From the NCBI GenBank assembly GCA_963753815.1, contig CAVWDU010000003.1, positions 1,612,001-1,676,000 of the forward strand: a stretch of 64,000 nt of DNA, written 5' to 3'. The notes under the pieces are model-generated. The model was given only the letters and a program-made list of their open reading frames with translations. It had not been told where the DNA came from and searched no databases. Position 1 is the first letter of the stretch. The number at the start of each line of letters is the position of its first letter. This document shows positions 32,455 through 41,662 of the stretch, one piece after another. This DNA comes from CAVWDU01 sp963753815. Lineage in GTDB: Bacteria > Pseudomonadota > Gammaproteobacteria > Pseudomonadales > Halieaceae. The position numbers and the translations under genes are program-made.

Positions 32455-32857
32455 TTACGCATAAGACGACACACAACAAGGCAAGGCACACGGATGGTGA
32501 AATACTTGCCCAGTGATAGAGAGTTTGTGTGATCTTGGACCCCAATCCAACGCCCTGCCTGGTCAAAATAGTACCTATGCAAACTGGTATTCAAAGTGTA
32601 AGCGTGGCAGCAATTCATTGGGCCCGGGGAGACCGGTCCATATCGCTGCTCCTGTGGTTGAACAACGGGCCAATACAAGTGGAACCACTTGGGTCTTCTC
32701 GGCCGCTGGACGCGCTTACCGTCCTCTTCGCTGCCCCAAGCGGCAACCAAGTCCTGCGGCGTGAGTGCCTGGAGTAGCAGCAGCCACGGCGGAAGCGCCC
32801 CGTAGGTTTGTTGAGTCAGCTTTGATCGGCGAACGTACAGGGCGCATCACTTGTATT
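32455..32857. other. Distal end of the array, no gene recognised
   Basis: Starts with an attC-like fragment (CACACAACAAGGCAAGGCAC near 32470) without a matching second core. After about 32500 the composition rises towards the flanking GC level. Open frames such as 32529-32777 match no family and lack ribosome sites. This is the likely junction between decayed integron and core chromosome. Confidence 0.4.
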
Positions 32858-34771
32858 CTACGGCTGGTACCAGATGGGCGAGGTGTAGGCGCGCTCCTGT
32901 GTGCTGGTAGGAGCGCCCTCGGGCAGGTCGATGTCGAAGCGGAAGGCGTCGTAGGTGGACCAGCGCGGCGTCGGAATTTCAAGGATACGCGCGTAGTAAA
33001 AAGCGCGCTGCTTCGGGTCGAAGTCCGGGTCGGTCCACACGGTGCCCAGTTCCGGCGCGCCGATGGTGTTGGTCCATGTGGCGCTCTCGACGTCCACCGT
33101 GTTGCCCACCGCCGGTAGCCTGCCGTCCTTGCCCGGGGTCCGGTCGCCGGCCCAGGCGACATCGTACACTTTCTCGTGTACTTCCTTGCCGTCATACCAG
33201 CCCTTCACCACCTGTATGCGGTCCAGGTTGGCGCCGATCGGATCTTTCAGCGCAATGACCATGAAGCTGGGCGCGCTCGTGGCGCCTTGCGCCGGGAGGA
33301 CGCTGCCCATGGGCACGCCTTTGCTGTAGCCGGCGAAGGCAGGCTCACGGTTGTTCAGGTCACCCTGGGTGAAATTCCAGCCGCCAAACATGCGCACCAT
33401 CATGCGGCTGCCGGTGGTGGCGTAAGTCTCGCGTCGCGCCATCGCGTCAAAAATGGCCTCGCGGGTATTTTCACGCGCCCATACCGCTGCCAGACCGGAC
33501 GCCACCTGTTGCCAACCCATGATGGTGCCGTTGTCGTTGCTCATGAAAGGATGGGTCATGCGTTCCGCCGAAGGCTCGGCGCCGGAGTGCTTGCCGAAGA
33601 AATTGTTCTCCTCAACAGCCGCCAGGGAAGTGTGGCTGTCGGTCGAGCCGATCATGCCGAACTGGTAGGGGTTGGTGCCGAATTTCGCCTCCAGCGCCAT
33701 GCCCTGCTTGAGGGCTTCGCGGGCGTACTCGCCCGCCAGCATTTCATCGGTCTTGGCCTCGGATACGTCGAGATTGCCGATGTCCCAGGTTTCGTAGTCG
33801 GCGAATTCGTCATTGGGAGACAGGAACGGATGCGTCTCGCCGTCACCCTTGATCTGGGTGACCTCGTACAGGGGTTCCCATTTAGCGCGGGTCTCCGCCC
33901 AGGTTTTATCCAGAGGTTTACCGTCGCTTTGCTCCACCAGCGGAAACATGATGCCGTTGGCGAGGTTGCCGTTGTGGGCGATGGCCAGGACGTCACCGCC
34001 GGTCTGTTTCTCGTAGTCTTCCATCCATACCCACAGGTCGCGGGGCGTGGTGCTGCCCTCGGGCGCGACGGTGGTGAACGGCACCGTCTGGCCCCCCTTG
34101 TCGCCACCGTCCTTGTAAACCACGACGCGGTGCATGTTGTTGCCGCGCACCAGTGACGTCCACTCATAGCCTATGAACGCGGTGAACTTGCCCGGGTCGT
34201 TGTATGTCTCCGCGGCCTCAACGGTACGTGCCCAGGCGTCCTTGTAGGGTTGCGAATCCGGTTTGTAAATCAACGCTTCAGGGAACTGGCCCTGGGAGAA
34301 CAGGCCGATCAGTTCCAGCGCCACGCCGACCCCCTCGCCTGCCTTGATGCGGTCGTACCAGTCCTTCCCCGTGGGGTCGTCAAGAATGTGCGGCGCACCG
34401 CCCAGCATGTCCGGGAAGAAACCCATGTTGTCCGAATGGTCTGCCACCACGAGGAAATCCAGCGGTCGCGAAAGCTTCACCGGGCCTGCATTCGTGGAGT
34501 CCACCTGCTCGCCCCGGGCGAACCGGTAGGCCTCGTTGAGGCCCAGGCGATTGCCGAAAGCGCCGGCATCCATGGAAATGTCCGTGTGAAGGTGTGTATC
34601 GCCCCAGTACACGCTGTTCGCAAAGTCGCGCTCCGCATAGGGCGAATAAGCTTTGCCCGTGTATTTTGGCGAGAGCAGGGTGCCGTCAGGCGGTGGTGGC
34701 ACCTGGGATTGTGTGCCGGCACATAGGGTTGCGGCCAGCAGGCCTGTCAGTATTTTGTTGCGATGAAACAT
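32858..34771 (-). CDS. DUF3604 protein (PHP-like metal-dependent phosphoesterase fold)
   Basis: 637 aa from the ATG at 34771 (MFHRNKILTGLLAATLCAG), which gives a proper signal peptide; an ATG 11 codons upstream would bury it. The N-terminal WGDTHLHTDISMDAG and VADHSDNMGF are metal-binding motifs of the PHP-type fold. GSTDSHTSL follows near residue 390. DUF3604 proteins are large periplasmic proteins of unknown substrate in gammaproteobacteria. The gene is antisense to the array and GC-rich like the core genome. Confidence 0.88.
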   Translation of the reverse strand: MFHRNKILTGLLAATLCAGTQSQVPPPPDGTLLSPKYTGKAYSPYAERDFANSVYWGDTHLHTDISMDAGAFGNRLGLNEAYRFARGEQVDSTNAGPVKLSRPLDFLVVADHSDNMGFFPDMLGGAPHILDDPTGKDWYDRIKAGEGVGVALELIGLFSQGQFPEALIYKPDSQPYKDAWARTVEAAETYNDPGKFTAFIGYEWTSLVRGNNMHRVVVYKDGGDKGGQTVPFTTVAPEGSTTPRDLWVWMEDYEKQTGGDVLAIAHNGNLANGIMFPLVEQSDGKPLDKTWAETRAKWEPLYEVTQIKGDGETHPFLSPNDEFADYETWDIGNLDVSEAKTDEMLAGEYAREALKQGMALEAKFGTNPYQFGMIGSTDSHTSLAAVEENNFFGKHSGAEPSAERMTHPFMSNDNGTIMGWQQVASGLAAVWARENTREAIFDAMARRETYATTGSRMMVRMFGGWNFTQGDLNNREPAFAGYSKGVPMGSVLPAQGATSAPSFMVIALKDPIGANLDRIQVVKGWYDGKEVHEKVYDVAWAGDRTPGKDGRLPAVGNTVDVESATWTNTIGAPELGTVWTDPDFDPKQRAFYYARILEIPTPRWSTYDAFRFDIDLPEGAPTSTQERAYTSPIWYQP

Positions 34772-34804
34772 ACAAAGTCCCCAATAACACGAATGATCAT
34801 TCAT

Positions 34805-35324
34805 CCTTAGAGTAGACTGTTTGCCGGTGCCAGCAACATAAACCGCCCTGTGGTTCCTGAGCGATTGACATAAGCCAGTTCCCCGCGTCGGTTCCCCTTC
34901 CGCTGGGGGGCACCTGTAAGAATAGAGCGCCGCGGAGGCATCGCATTGAGGTTCGGCGCGTTAAAAGGCAGAATTGTTGACCAAAGTTGGTAACGCTACG
35001 CAGGCCGCACCCGGTGACGCAGGAGCCCCAGATGGTGACCGGTCCTGACAAGATCACCCCGGTCCGGATTCGCCAGAGCAGTGCGATGTCTTGCGCCCAG
35101 ATCCCGCAGGCCTCAGAGCCGTATCGGTGGGCATGTGCCTTCTGAGATGGGACCTGGAACCCACTTTCACCGGCAAGCTTGAAAAGCCGATGGGTCAATG
35201 GAGTAGGCCGGTCGCTTTACTGGGCGGGGCAAGGAGCCGCCCAAAGCGGCCCGGCTCTGCAGTGTCTATTACTTGAAGCGCTGTGCCTCAATCGATTTTT
35301 CTGTAATGACTCGGGAAATCCATC
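34805..35324. other. Intergenic stretch, nothing recognised
   Basis: 520 bp of mixed composition. A minus-strand frame (34797-35198) looks like chance. A GC-rich hairpin-like segment is present near 35220-35250 (CTGGGCGGGGC...GCCGCCC). The start is the promoter region of the DUF3604 gene. Confidence 0.4.
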
Positions 35325-35666
35325 ATGAACGTACTAAGAATTCTGCTGGTCGCCATCTTTGTCTCCATTTCCGTTTACACAGCTTTCGTCGTTTCAAAGC
35401 ATGGTTTGAACTTGCTGCCAATATTTTTTGGTGACATCGCGAAAATGGAGTGGCCAGGACAGTTTAATTTCGACTTTATGTGCTTCCTCGTCCTGTCCGC
35501 GGTTTGGGTCGCATGGCGACACCGCTTCAGTCCAAATGGACTTTTGCTGAGTGCGTGCGCGTTGTTTGGTGGCGCATTTTTCCTCAGTGCCTATTTGCTC
35601 GCTGAAAGCTATCGGGCAGGTGGCGATATTGAAAGACTGTTTATGGGCGCTCACGTTGACGGCTGA
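35325..35666 (+). CDS. Hypothetical membrane protein
   Basis: 113-aa protein with three hydrophobic segments (about residues 4-24, 48-62, 72-92) and an aromatic-rich loop (IAKMEWPGQFNFDF). ATG at 35325. It resembles small uncharacterised membrane proteins of gammaproteobacteria. Function unknown. Confidence 0.65.
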   Translation: MNVLRILLVAIFVSISVYTAFVVSKHGLNLLPIFFGDIAKMEWPGQFNFDFMCFLVLSAVWVAWRHRFSPNGLLLSACALFGGAFFLSAYLLAESYRAGGDIERLFMGAHVDG

Positions 35667-36010
35667 CGAGGTCGGGGCGATCTTTGACGGTTCTGGCGAA
35701 TCGGGGAGGGTTGGCCGGAAACCTCAGTGAGCAGTTAAAGATCGGTGGCCCGAGGCCGGGACTAGCAAGAATCGCCAAAATTACTTTCAGTATTGCTGCA
35801 ATTCGGGCAGCCAAAGTGGTGGGAGTAGCAGATGGATAGGAAAATGCATCCTGGGCTGGTAGCACTGGTGGAGAGCCTTTACGCGGCGTACAACCAGGAA
35901 AGGACCGGAAATGACGGCTAACAGGTTTCTGCGTTGGCCATTTGACTGCGCCACTCGTTTGGCTATGCCGCGCCTCGATACTCCGTCATACCCCGCTGAG
36001 GCTATTTGTT
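35667..36010. other. Intergenic region with a 29-codon frame and an attC-like remnant
   Basis: A short frame at 35832-35921 (MDRKMHPGLVALVESLYAAY...) ends in GGCTAACAGG, and GCTAACA is a good first attC core. About 85 bp on, TTTGTTATGT could be a second core just before the GNAT start. This spacing fits an attC of about 95 bp (35917-36012), but the arms pair poorly. It hints that the GNAT gene also came as a cassette. Confidence 0.3.
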
Positions 36011-36505
36011 ATGTCGCCTAGTCCAGAGCTGGCCCTGCGTCCTTTTCAGCTCGAGGATGCGCCTGAAGTGGCGCGGCTGCTTAACGACGAGTCTGTGTCC
36101 AAGTGGACGTTGACTATTCCGTTTCCGTACTCTGTGCAAGATGCCAAAGACTGGATTACAGAAACCGCCTCAGGTTCAGACAGGCATCCGTTTGCCGTTG
36201 AGCTGAAGGGTAGCCTCGTGGCCTGCGTTTCGTTCTGGCCGCACCAACCCACTGGTGTGGAGGTGGGTTACTGGGTGGGTCGCGAGTACCGGGGGGCGGG
36301 TGTTTGCACTGCAGCTCTACTGAGACTCATGGCCAGTGATCATTTTCCGTCCGGACTGGATGTCTACGCTAAAGTGATGGTGGAGAATATTGCCTCAAAG
36401 CGGGTGTTGGAGAACTGTGGCTTTTCGTTTCTTGAGAAGGGTTCATGCACAAAGGATGGATGCGATGTGGCGGCGGATGTCTATGTTCGAAGGTCGGCGA
36501 CATAA
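36011..36505 (+). CDS. GNAT family N-acetyltransferase (RimJ/RimL-like)
   Basis: 164-aa acetyltransferase starting MSPSPELALRPFQLEDAPEVARLLND; upstream codons are not typical. The acetyl-CoA loop region is VGYWVGREYRGAGVCTAALLRLM and NIASKRVLENCGFSFLEKG completes the fold. It probably acetylates an amine or a protein N-terminus. The stop TAA lies in ACATAAC, as for several true cassettes. Confidence 0.85.
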   Translation: MSPSPELALRPFQLEDAPEVARLLNDESVSKWTLTIPFPYSVQDAKDWITETASGSDRHPFAVELKGSLVACVSFWPHQPTGVEVGYWVGREYRGAGVCTAALLRLMASDHFPSGLDVYAKVMVENIASKRVLENCGFSFLEKGSCTKDGCDVAADVYVRRSAT

Positions 36506-36674
36506 CACGGCGAGTCAGTCTGTGGTGGGATGCATTGGGGCGCCAGACAGTATCTGACGAATTAGAATTGTTCGTCGATGCCCGGATTACTGGCCTCGCG
36601 CCGTCGAACGGCATCTACGATGCGCAGATGAGGTGGGCCAACCCCTAAACCGACGTACATTGCCAGCAAAGAAG

Positions 36675-37067
36675 ATGGAAAACATCATGAATCTGAATCA
36701 GGTAACACTGCCAGTGACTGATATGGAACTGGCCACGGCGTTCTACAGGAAAATGGGTTTCCTGCAGATAGTAGACACAGACCACTATGCTCGTTTCGAG
36801 TGTCCGGAGGGTAGTTCGACGTTCTCTCTCAGTTTGGAAGAGGGCGAGTTTACCCATCATGGCGTCATCTATTTTGAGCACAAAGCGCTCGATGATCTGG
36901 TTTCCGACCTGAAAGAAAAAGGTTTTGAGTTTGATCAGAGCCCGCAAGATATGAGCTACCTATGGCGCGAAGCAGTGTTACATGACCCCTCTGGCAACAA
37001 GATCAAGTTGTATTGGGCTGGTGAAAACAGGTTGAACCCGCCCTGGCGAGTAGAGATCAGTGCTTGA
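36675..37067 (+). CDS. VOC family protein (glyoxalase/dioxygenase fold)
   Basis: 130 aa from the ATG at 36675, or 126 from the ATG at 36687. The betaalphabetabetabeta modules are clear: LNQVTLPVTDMELATAFYRKMGFLQI and REAVLHDPSGNKIKLYWAGENR, with the terminal metal-binding Glu position replaced by variable residues. Substrate unknown. Confidence 0.82.
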   Translation: MENIMNLNQVTLPVTDMELATAFYRKMGFLQIVDTDHYARFECPEGSSTFSLSLEEGEFTHHGVIYFEHKALDDLVSDLKEKGFEFDQSPQDMSYLWREAVLHDPSGNKIKLYWAGENRLNPPWRVEISA

Positions 37068-37167
37068 TTCAGCGCGGGCGAGAACGTGGTGGCAAGGATT
37101 GCGCATAGACAGAGGTATGAGCGGTTCCAGCGGGCAGGTCAATTATTGAGCCGGTATTTGGCAAGCC

Positions 37168-37758
37168 ATGTTTGACGTTGAAGTAGAAGACATCGAGCCG
37201 GGGCAGGTTAGTCGACATCGCATCACGAGCGATGGTGTAGTCCTCGCTTACTCCACCGTTCTCGATTTGTGGCGAGAGGATGAAAAATTCCGCAGCTTTT
37301 TCACCAAAGTGCTTGCGTCGTCGCCGTTCGACGGCTTCCGCTGGGAGACACCGGCGATCAGCAAATCCACCGTCGAGCGTCCGTTCGAGTTTGTCTTGAT
37401 CAATTCGCCCGGGTTCTGCGCCCGCGAAACGGATACTTATGCCTACGCCCGGTATTTCACTGATAACGATTGCAATGCCGGAATCGTCACATTCGCAAAC
37501 CTGGGTGGGGACGCAACCCTGGTTGCGCCGTCACCACGCACTTCTAACACGGCATACGGTCACCTCGCCGCATTTGTACGCGACGCGCCAGCACCGCAGC
37601 GCGATTCGATTTGGCGCATTCTCAGCGCGCAGGTACACTCAAAACTGGGCCGCAAGCCGATCTGGATAAGCACGGCAGGCGGCGGCGTGGCCTGGTTGCA
37701 CGTCCGTATTGACTCAAGGCCCAAGTACTATGGATACGAGCCGTACAAGACTCGATAA
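37168..37758 (+). CDS. DUF6940 family protein
   Basis: 196-aa protein. The segments VVLAYSTVLDLWREDEKFRSFFTKVLASSPFDGFRWETPAI and VTFANLGGDATLVAPSP look like the uncharacterised DUF6940 family. No catalytic residues can be named. It stands alone between the VOC and DUF2238 genes. Confidence 0.65.
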   Translation: MFDVEVEDIEPGQVSRHRITSDGVVLAYSTVLDLWREDEKFRSFFTKVLASSPFDGFRWETPAISKSTVERPFEFVLINSPGFCARETDTYAYARYFTDNDCNAGIVTFANLGGDATLVAPSPRTSNTAYGHLAAFVRDAPAPQRDSIWRILSAQVHSKLGRKPIWISTAGGGVAWLHVRIDSRPKYYGYEPYKTR

Positions 37759-37852
37759 GGGTTCTACGTCTCGGCCGGCGGGTGTCGCGGGGTGGTGAGG
37801 CGGGAGTATAAGAATCAGTGGGTAGTGAACGATCAAATATCTCTGGATAACC

Positions 37853-38452
37853 GTGTTCGCCGTAGTTCTGATCTGGTCGGGTATCAACCCCAAAGACCCG
37901 TTCACCTGGTTGCTTGAGGTCGCCCCGGCCATAATCGGTGCAGCGTTATTGGCTGCTACTTACCACACGTTCAGGCTTACACCGATACTGTATTTCTTTA
38001 TTCTGCTGCACTGTATGGTGCTGATGATCGGCGGACATTACACCTACGCAGAGGTACCGTTGTTCGACGGCCTGTTCGGGTCGGAAAGAAACAACTACGA
38101 CAAGGTGGGCCACTTCTTCCAGGGTTTCGTGCCTGCTCTGCTGGCGAGGGAGATACTCATACGCAAGCGCGTCGTCAACGGTGACGCCTGGCGCAATGTT
38201 ATCGTGGTGTGTATCTGCCTTGCCTTCAGTGCTTTTTATGAACTCATTGAGTGGTGGGTGGCGTTGGCCAGTGGCAAAGGCGCTGAAGCATTTCTCGGGA
38301 CGCAGGGTTATGTGTGGGACACGCAGTCGGATATGGGTTTGGCGCTACTTGGTGCAGCATGTTCCCTACTCCTGTTATCGGGGGCGCACGACCGCCAGCT
38401 CCGGAGTATTATGGGCCCGGGCCGTCTGGTGGCTGCGGCGAGCGGTGACTGA
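37853..38452 (+). CDS. DUF2238 (YjdF-like) membrane protein
   Basis: 199-aa membrane protein with a GTG start. Typical DUF2238 features are ILLHCMVLMIGGHYTYAEVPLF, DKVGHFFQGFVPALLAREILIR, AFYELIEWWVAL and GYVWDTQSDMGLALLGA. About five membrane helices. Function unknown. Confidence 0.85.
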   Translation: MFAVVLIWSGINPKDPFTWLLEVAPAIIGAALLAATYHTFRLTPILYFFILLHCMVLMIGGHYTYAEVPLFDGLFGSERNNYDKVGHFFQGFVPALLAREILIRKRVVNGDAWRNVIVVCICLAFSAFYELIEWWVALASGKGAEAFLGTQGYVWDTQSDMGLALLGAACSLLLLSGAHDRQLRSIMGPGRLVAAASGD

Positions 38453-38552
38453 GGTGCCAGGCGTCCAGTTCTCGTTCTCCGGATGATAGACTAGTGAAAA
38501 TGTGCAACACGCAGGTCCACTGTCTGAAACGTTGGATAAAAAGGAGAGAGAC

Positions 38553-38714
38553 ATGCCCAGAGACGTCGGTGATCGCTACGTGTGCGAGAAGTGCGGAGCA
38601 CAGCTCGTGTATGAAAAGCCCTGCCCCTGCCCCGAGGAGATGCCGCATTCAGAGATATGCTGTGGCGAGCAGATGAAGCGGGTCGGGGAGAAGGGTGCCG
38701 CGGGGGCTGACTAG
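38553..38714 (+). CDS. Small zinc-ribbon or desulforedoxin-like protein
   Basis: 53 aa from the ATG at 38553 after AAAAGGAGAG. It carries YVCEKCGAQL, PCPCPEE and EICCGEQM, a cysteine set that suggests one metal site (Zn or Fe). Longer frames upstream lack ribosome sites. Function unknown. Confidence 0.65.
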   Translation: MPRDVGDRYVCEKCGAQLVYEKPCPCPEEMPHSEICCGEQMKRVGEKGAAGAD

Positions 38715-38836
38715 ACCGCTTCCTGATCACGGCGACCTGTAGCCCTTCTGCCCAGGTAATGTAGGCCCGGTTGTCCAACTGTATTCATGCGCCGTGGACC
38801 CTGGCACAGTAGACTGTGTGCTGGAGGTACCCGGGC

Positions 38837-40096
38837 GTGGAAATCATACAGAAACTGGCAATTCTCGCTGACGCCGCGAAGTACGACGCATCGTGTGCCT
38901 CCAGCGGCTCGGCGCCGCGCAACTCGGTCGATGGCAAGGGTATGGGGTCCACCCGCGGGATGGGTATCTGCCACTCGTATGCGCCGGACGGCCGCTGCAT
39001 TTCGCTACTCAAAATCCTGCTGACCAATTTCTGCCAGTACGAGTGCCTGTACTGTGTGAACCGCAACTCCTCCGACGTACCCCGGGCGCGGTTCACGGTG
39101 GCCGAGGTGGTAAAGCTCACCCTCGATTTCTACCAGCGCAACTACATCGAAGGCCTGTTCCTGAGTTCCGGCGTGATCCGCAGCCCCGACTACACCATGG
39201 GGCAACTGGTGGCGGTGGCGCGGGAGCTGCGCGAAACCCACGATTTTCGCGGCTACATCCACCTGAAAACGATCCCGGACGCCGACGGCGAGCTGCTCGC
39301 GGAGGCGGGGCGATATGCCGACCGGCTAAGCATCAACATGGAGTTGCCGTCGCCCACCGCGCTGGAGGCCCTGGCACCCGAAAAAGACCACCGCACCATC
39401 AAGCTGTCGATGGCCAGAATCAAGCTTCGTCGGGACGAGGTCAGGGCCGAGCGACGCGCCTCGCGCGCGGTGACCAATCTCGGGCCGAAACGGGCGCTGC
39501 CGAAGCCCTTCGCATCCGGCGGCCAGTCCACGCAGATGGTTATTGGCGCCGACGATTCGGGCGATGGCCAGATACTGCAGTCGGCCGCGGGCCTGTACGG
39601 CAGCTATGGTCTCAGCCGGGTGTATTACTCGGCGTTCAGCCCCATCCCCGATTCATCGGCGCAACTGCCATCGTCACCCGCGCCGCTGCTGCGGGAGCAC
39701 CGGCTCTACCAGGCGGACTGGCTGATGCGTTTTTACGGGTTTGCGGCGGATGAGCTCACCGAACCCGACAAGCCGATGCTGGAGCTGGACATCGACCCGA
39801 AGCTGGCCTGGGCGCTGCGCCACCGGGAGTATTTCCCGGTCGATATCAACCGCGCCGACTGGGAATCGCTGGTCCGGGTGCCCGGGCTCGGTACCCGCAC
39901 CGTGTCCCGGTTGTTGAAGATGCGGCGCTGGAAGCAGGTGCGGCTCGCCGATCTGCGCGCATTGCGGGCGCGGGTTGCGGTGGCGATGCCTTTCATCGTC
40001 TGCGCCGATCATCAACCGGGCAACGATGCGGTAGAGAGCCATCACCTGCGCAAGGCACTCGCTCCCGCTGCGGTGCAGCTGGCGCTGGACGTCTGA
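38837..40096 (+). CDS. Putative DNA modification/repair radical SAM protein with HhH domain
   Basis: The GTG at 38837 follows GGAGGT by 8 bp, matches the family start (EIIQKLAILADAAKYDASC) and gives 419 aa. The radical-SAM cysteines are in NFCQYECLYC (CxxxCxxC). The C-terminus has a helix-hairpin-helix (INRADWESLVRVPGLGTRTVSRLL) for DNA binding. The family occurs next to DUF4130/UDG genes, as here. Its reaction is unknown; a role in DNA repair is inferred from the partner. Confidence 0.88.
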   Translation: MEIIQKLAILADAAKYDASCASSGSAPRNSVDGKGMGSTRGMGICHSYAPDGRCISLLKILLTNFCQYECLYCVNRNSSDVPRARFTVAEVVKLTLDFYQRNYIEGLFLSSGVIRSPDYTMGQLVAVARELRETHDFRGYIHLKTIPDADGELLAEAGRYADRLSINMELPSPTALEALAPEKDHRTIKLSMARIKLRRDEVRAERRASRAVTNLGPKRALPKPFASGGQSTQMVIGADDSGDGQILQSAAGLYGSYGLSRVYYSAFSPIPDSSAQLPSSPAPLLREHRLYQADWLMRFYGFAADELTEPDKPMLELDIDPKLAWALRHREYFPVDINRADWESLVRVPGLGTRTVSRLLKMRRWKQVRLADLRALRARVAVAMPFIVCADHQPGNDAVESHHLRKALAPAAVQLALDV

Positions 40097-40109
40097 GCGC
40101 GGCCCGGGT

Positions 40110-41645
40110 ATGGACCAGGAGTCATTGTTCGGCGCGTTCGGTGCTGAGCCGGACGGGCAGACCACGTTCACCTTTCCCGCGCATTTCGCCGGCTGGCGGG
40201 CAGCGGCCCGCAAGGCATTGATCAGCGGCCTTGCCCCCGACTCCGTGGGTTGGCAGGCGGTCTTCGACCAGGCGCCGGTCGTCACTGACGCGGGCGAGCG
40301 CCTGCCCCGCCAGTTTCGCGTACCCCGTGAATTTCTGGAGCTGGCTCGGGCGGTGAGCTGCCACGACACTGAAGACCGCTGGTCGCTGCTCTATATTGCG
40401 CTCTGGCGATGTACTCACGGCGAACCAGCGCTGCTGGACCTGCGCGGTGACCCCGTGGTCAAGGCGCTTCACGACCGCGCGAGCGCGGTACGCAGAGACT
40501 GTCACAAGATGCACGCGTTTGTGCGGTTCCGGCGCGTGGTCGACGAGGAGGGTGGCGAGGAGGGTGGCGAGCGTTTCGTCGCCTGGTTCGAGCCCGAGCA
40601 CCACATTGTGGAGCGCACCGCGGATTTTTTCCGCGAGCGCTTCAGTAACATGCGCTGGTCGATTCTCACCCCACGGCGCAGTGCCCACTGGGAAGCGGAG
40701 GGCCGTGTCTGGTTCTCCGAGGGCGTCGATCGGCGGTTGGCGCCGGAGTCGGACGAACTGGAACAGGCGTGGCGGGTCTATTACCGCAGTATCTTCAACC
40801 CGGCTCGCGTAAAGCTCGATGCCATGCGCTCCGAGATGCCGCAGAAGTACTGGCGCAACCTGCCGGAGTCGTCCGAGATCACGTCTCTGGTTGCCGCCAG
40901 CGACGAGCGGTTGCAGGCGATGCTCTCAACGCGCAAGTCCGTCGACACGCTGCAGTGCGGCCCGCTCCCTCCGGCCTATTCGCAGCAACTGGACGATGCG
41001 CTGCGCAATGAGCGGCAACCGCCGTTGACGCAGCTGGCACTGGCGGTGAAGGGCTGTCGCGACTGCCCCCTGTGGGGCCCGGCCACACAGGCTGTGCCGG
41101 GATCTGGACCGGCGACGGCGGCCATCATGCTGGTCGGCGAACAGCCGGGCGACCAGGAAGACCTGCGCGGCGAGGTGTTCATCGGGCCCGCAGGTACGGT
41201 ACTGGACCGGGCGCTGGCGGCGGCCGGACTGGAGCGCGACGGGCTCTATATCACCAACGCGGTGAAACACTTCAAGTTCTCCGCTCGCGGCAAGCGCCGC
41301 CTGCACCAGCGGCCCGCGGAGTCGGAGGTGCGCGCCTGCGAGCCCTGGCTGCGACGGGAGATCGAGATCGTCAACCCGATGGTGATCGTATGCCTCGGCG
41401 CCACCGCGGCGCGGGCGGTGCTCGGCCGGCCCGTGGCCGTGGGCAGGGAGCGCGGTCGTCCGATTGCGTTAACGACGGGCGCTCACGCTATCGTGACCAA
41501 CCACCCTGCTGCGGTACTGCGGGCGGGCGCCGGCAACAACGACCCGGGTCGGGCCGCTGCTGGCGATCAGCTGTTTGCAGGCATGGTGGCGGACCTGGAG
41601 ATGGCGGTTGCGCACGCAACCGCTGCCGCCGCTACGCCGGAGTAA
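40110..41645 (+). CDS. udgX: UdgX-type uracil-DNA glycosylase fused to DUF4130
   Basis: 511-aa fusion. Residues about 1-250 are DUF4130, partner domain of the radical SAM protein upstream (13 bp away). Residues about 290-500 are a family-4/UdgX glycosylase with motif A GEQPGDQED (343-351), the KRRLHQRP loop (H399) and motif B TNHPAAVLR. In UdgX the loop histidine forms a covalent bond with the DNA sugar after uracil removal. The R-R-x-H-x-x-P signature supports that assignment here. Confidence 0.9.
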   Translation: MDQESLFGAFGAEPDGQTTFTFPAHFAGWRAAARKALISGLAPDSVGWQAVFDQAPVVTDAGERLPRQFRVPREFLELARAVSCHDTEDRWSLLYIALWRCTHGEPALLDLRGDPVVKALHDRASAVRRDCHKMHAFVRFRRVVDEEGGEEGGERFVAWFEPEHHIVERTADFFRERFSNMRWSILTPRRSAHWEAEGRVWFSEGVDRRLAPESDELEQAWRVYYRSIFNPARVKLDAMRSEMPQKYWRNLPESSEITSLVAASDERLQAMLSTRKSVDTLQCGPLPPAYSQQLDDALRNERQPPLTQLALAVKGCRDCPLWGPATQAVPGSGPATAAIMLVGEQPGDQEDLRGEVFIGPAGTVLDRALAAAGLERDGLYITNAVKHFKFSARGKRRLHQRPAESEVRACEPWLRREIEIVNPMVIVCLGATAARAVLGRPVAVGRERGRPIALTTGAHAIVTNHPAAVLRAGAGNNDPGRAAAGDQLFAGMVADLEMAVAHATAAAATPE

Positions 41646-41662
41646 GGGCGCTTCCGGCGCGT

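Larger units (their letters stand above)
17849..32460 (+). mobile_element. Chromosomal integron: truncated intI plus gene-cassette array
   Basis: Canonical layout: intI on the minus strand, then about 20 cassettes running away from it, most with genes on the plus strand. Cassettes are separated by attC-like sites that begin around RYYYAAC (often GCATAAC) and end in GCGTTAT or GCGTTAG. Sixteen sites up to 28566 can be paired by eye and later ones are degenerate. Base composition is clearly AT-richer than both flanks, as expected for acquired cassettes. Stop codons of several genes (higA, the CPBP gene, DUF2283, cupin) fall inside the first attC core. The distal boundary is uncertain. Confidence 0.85.

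Noticed and set aside
32529..32777. 82-codon frame at the distal end of the array
   Set aside because: No ribosome site, no recognisable domain and overlapping frames on both strands of similar length.
34797..35198. 133-codon minus-strand frame upstream of the DUF3604 gene
   Set aside because: Cysteine- and arginine-rich composition without any domain; likely chance.
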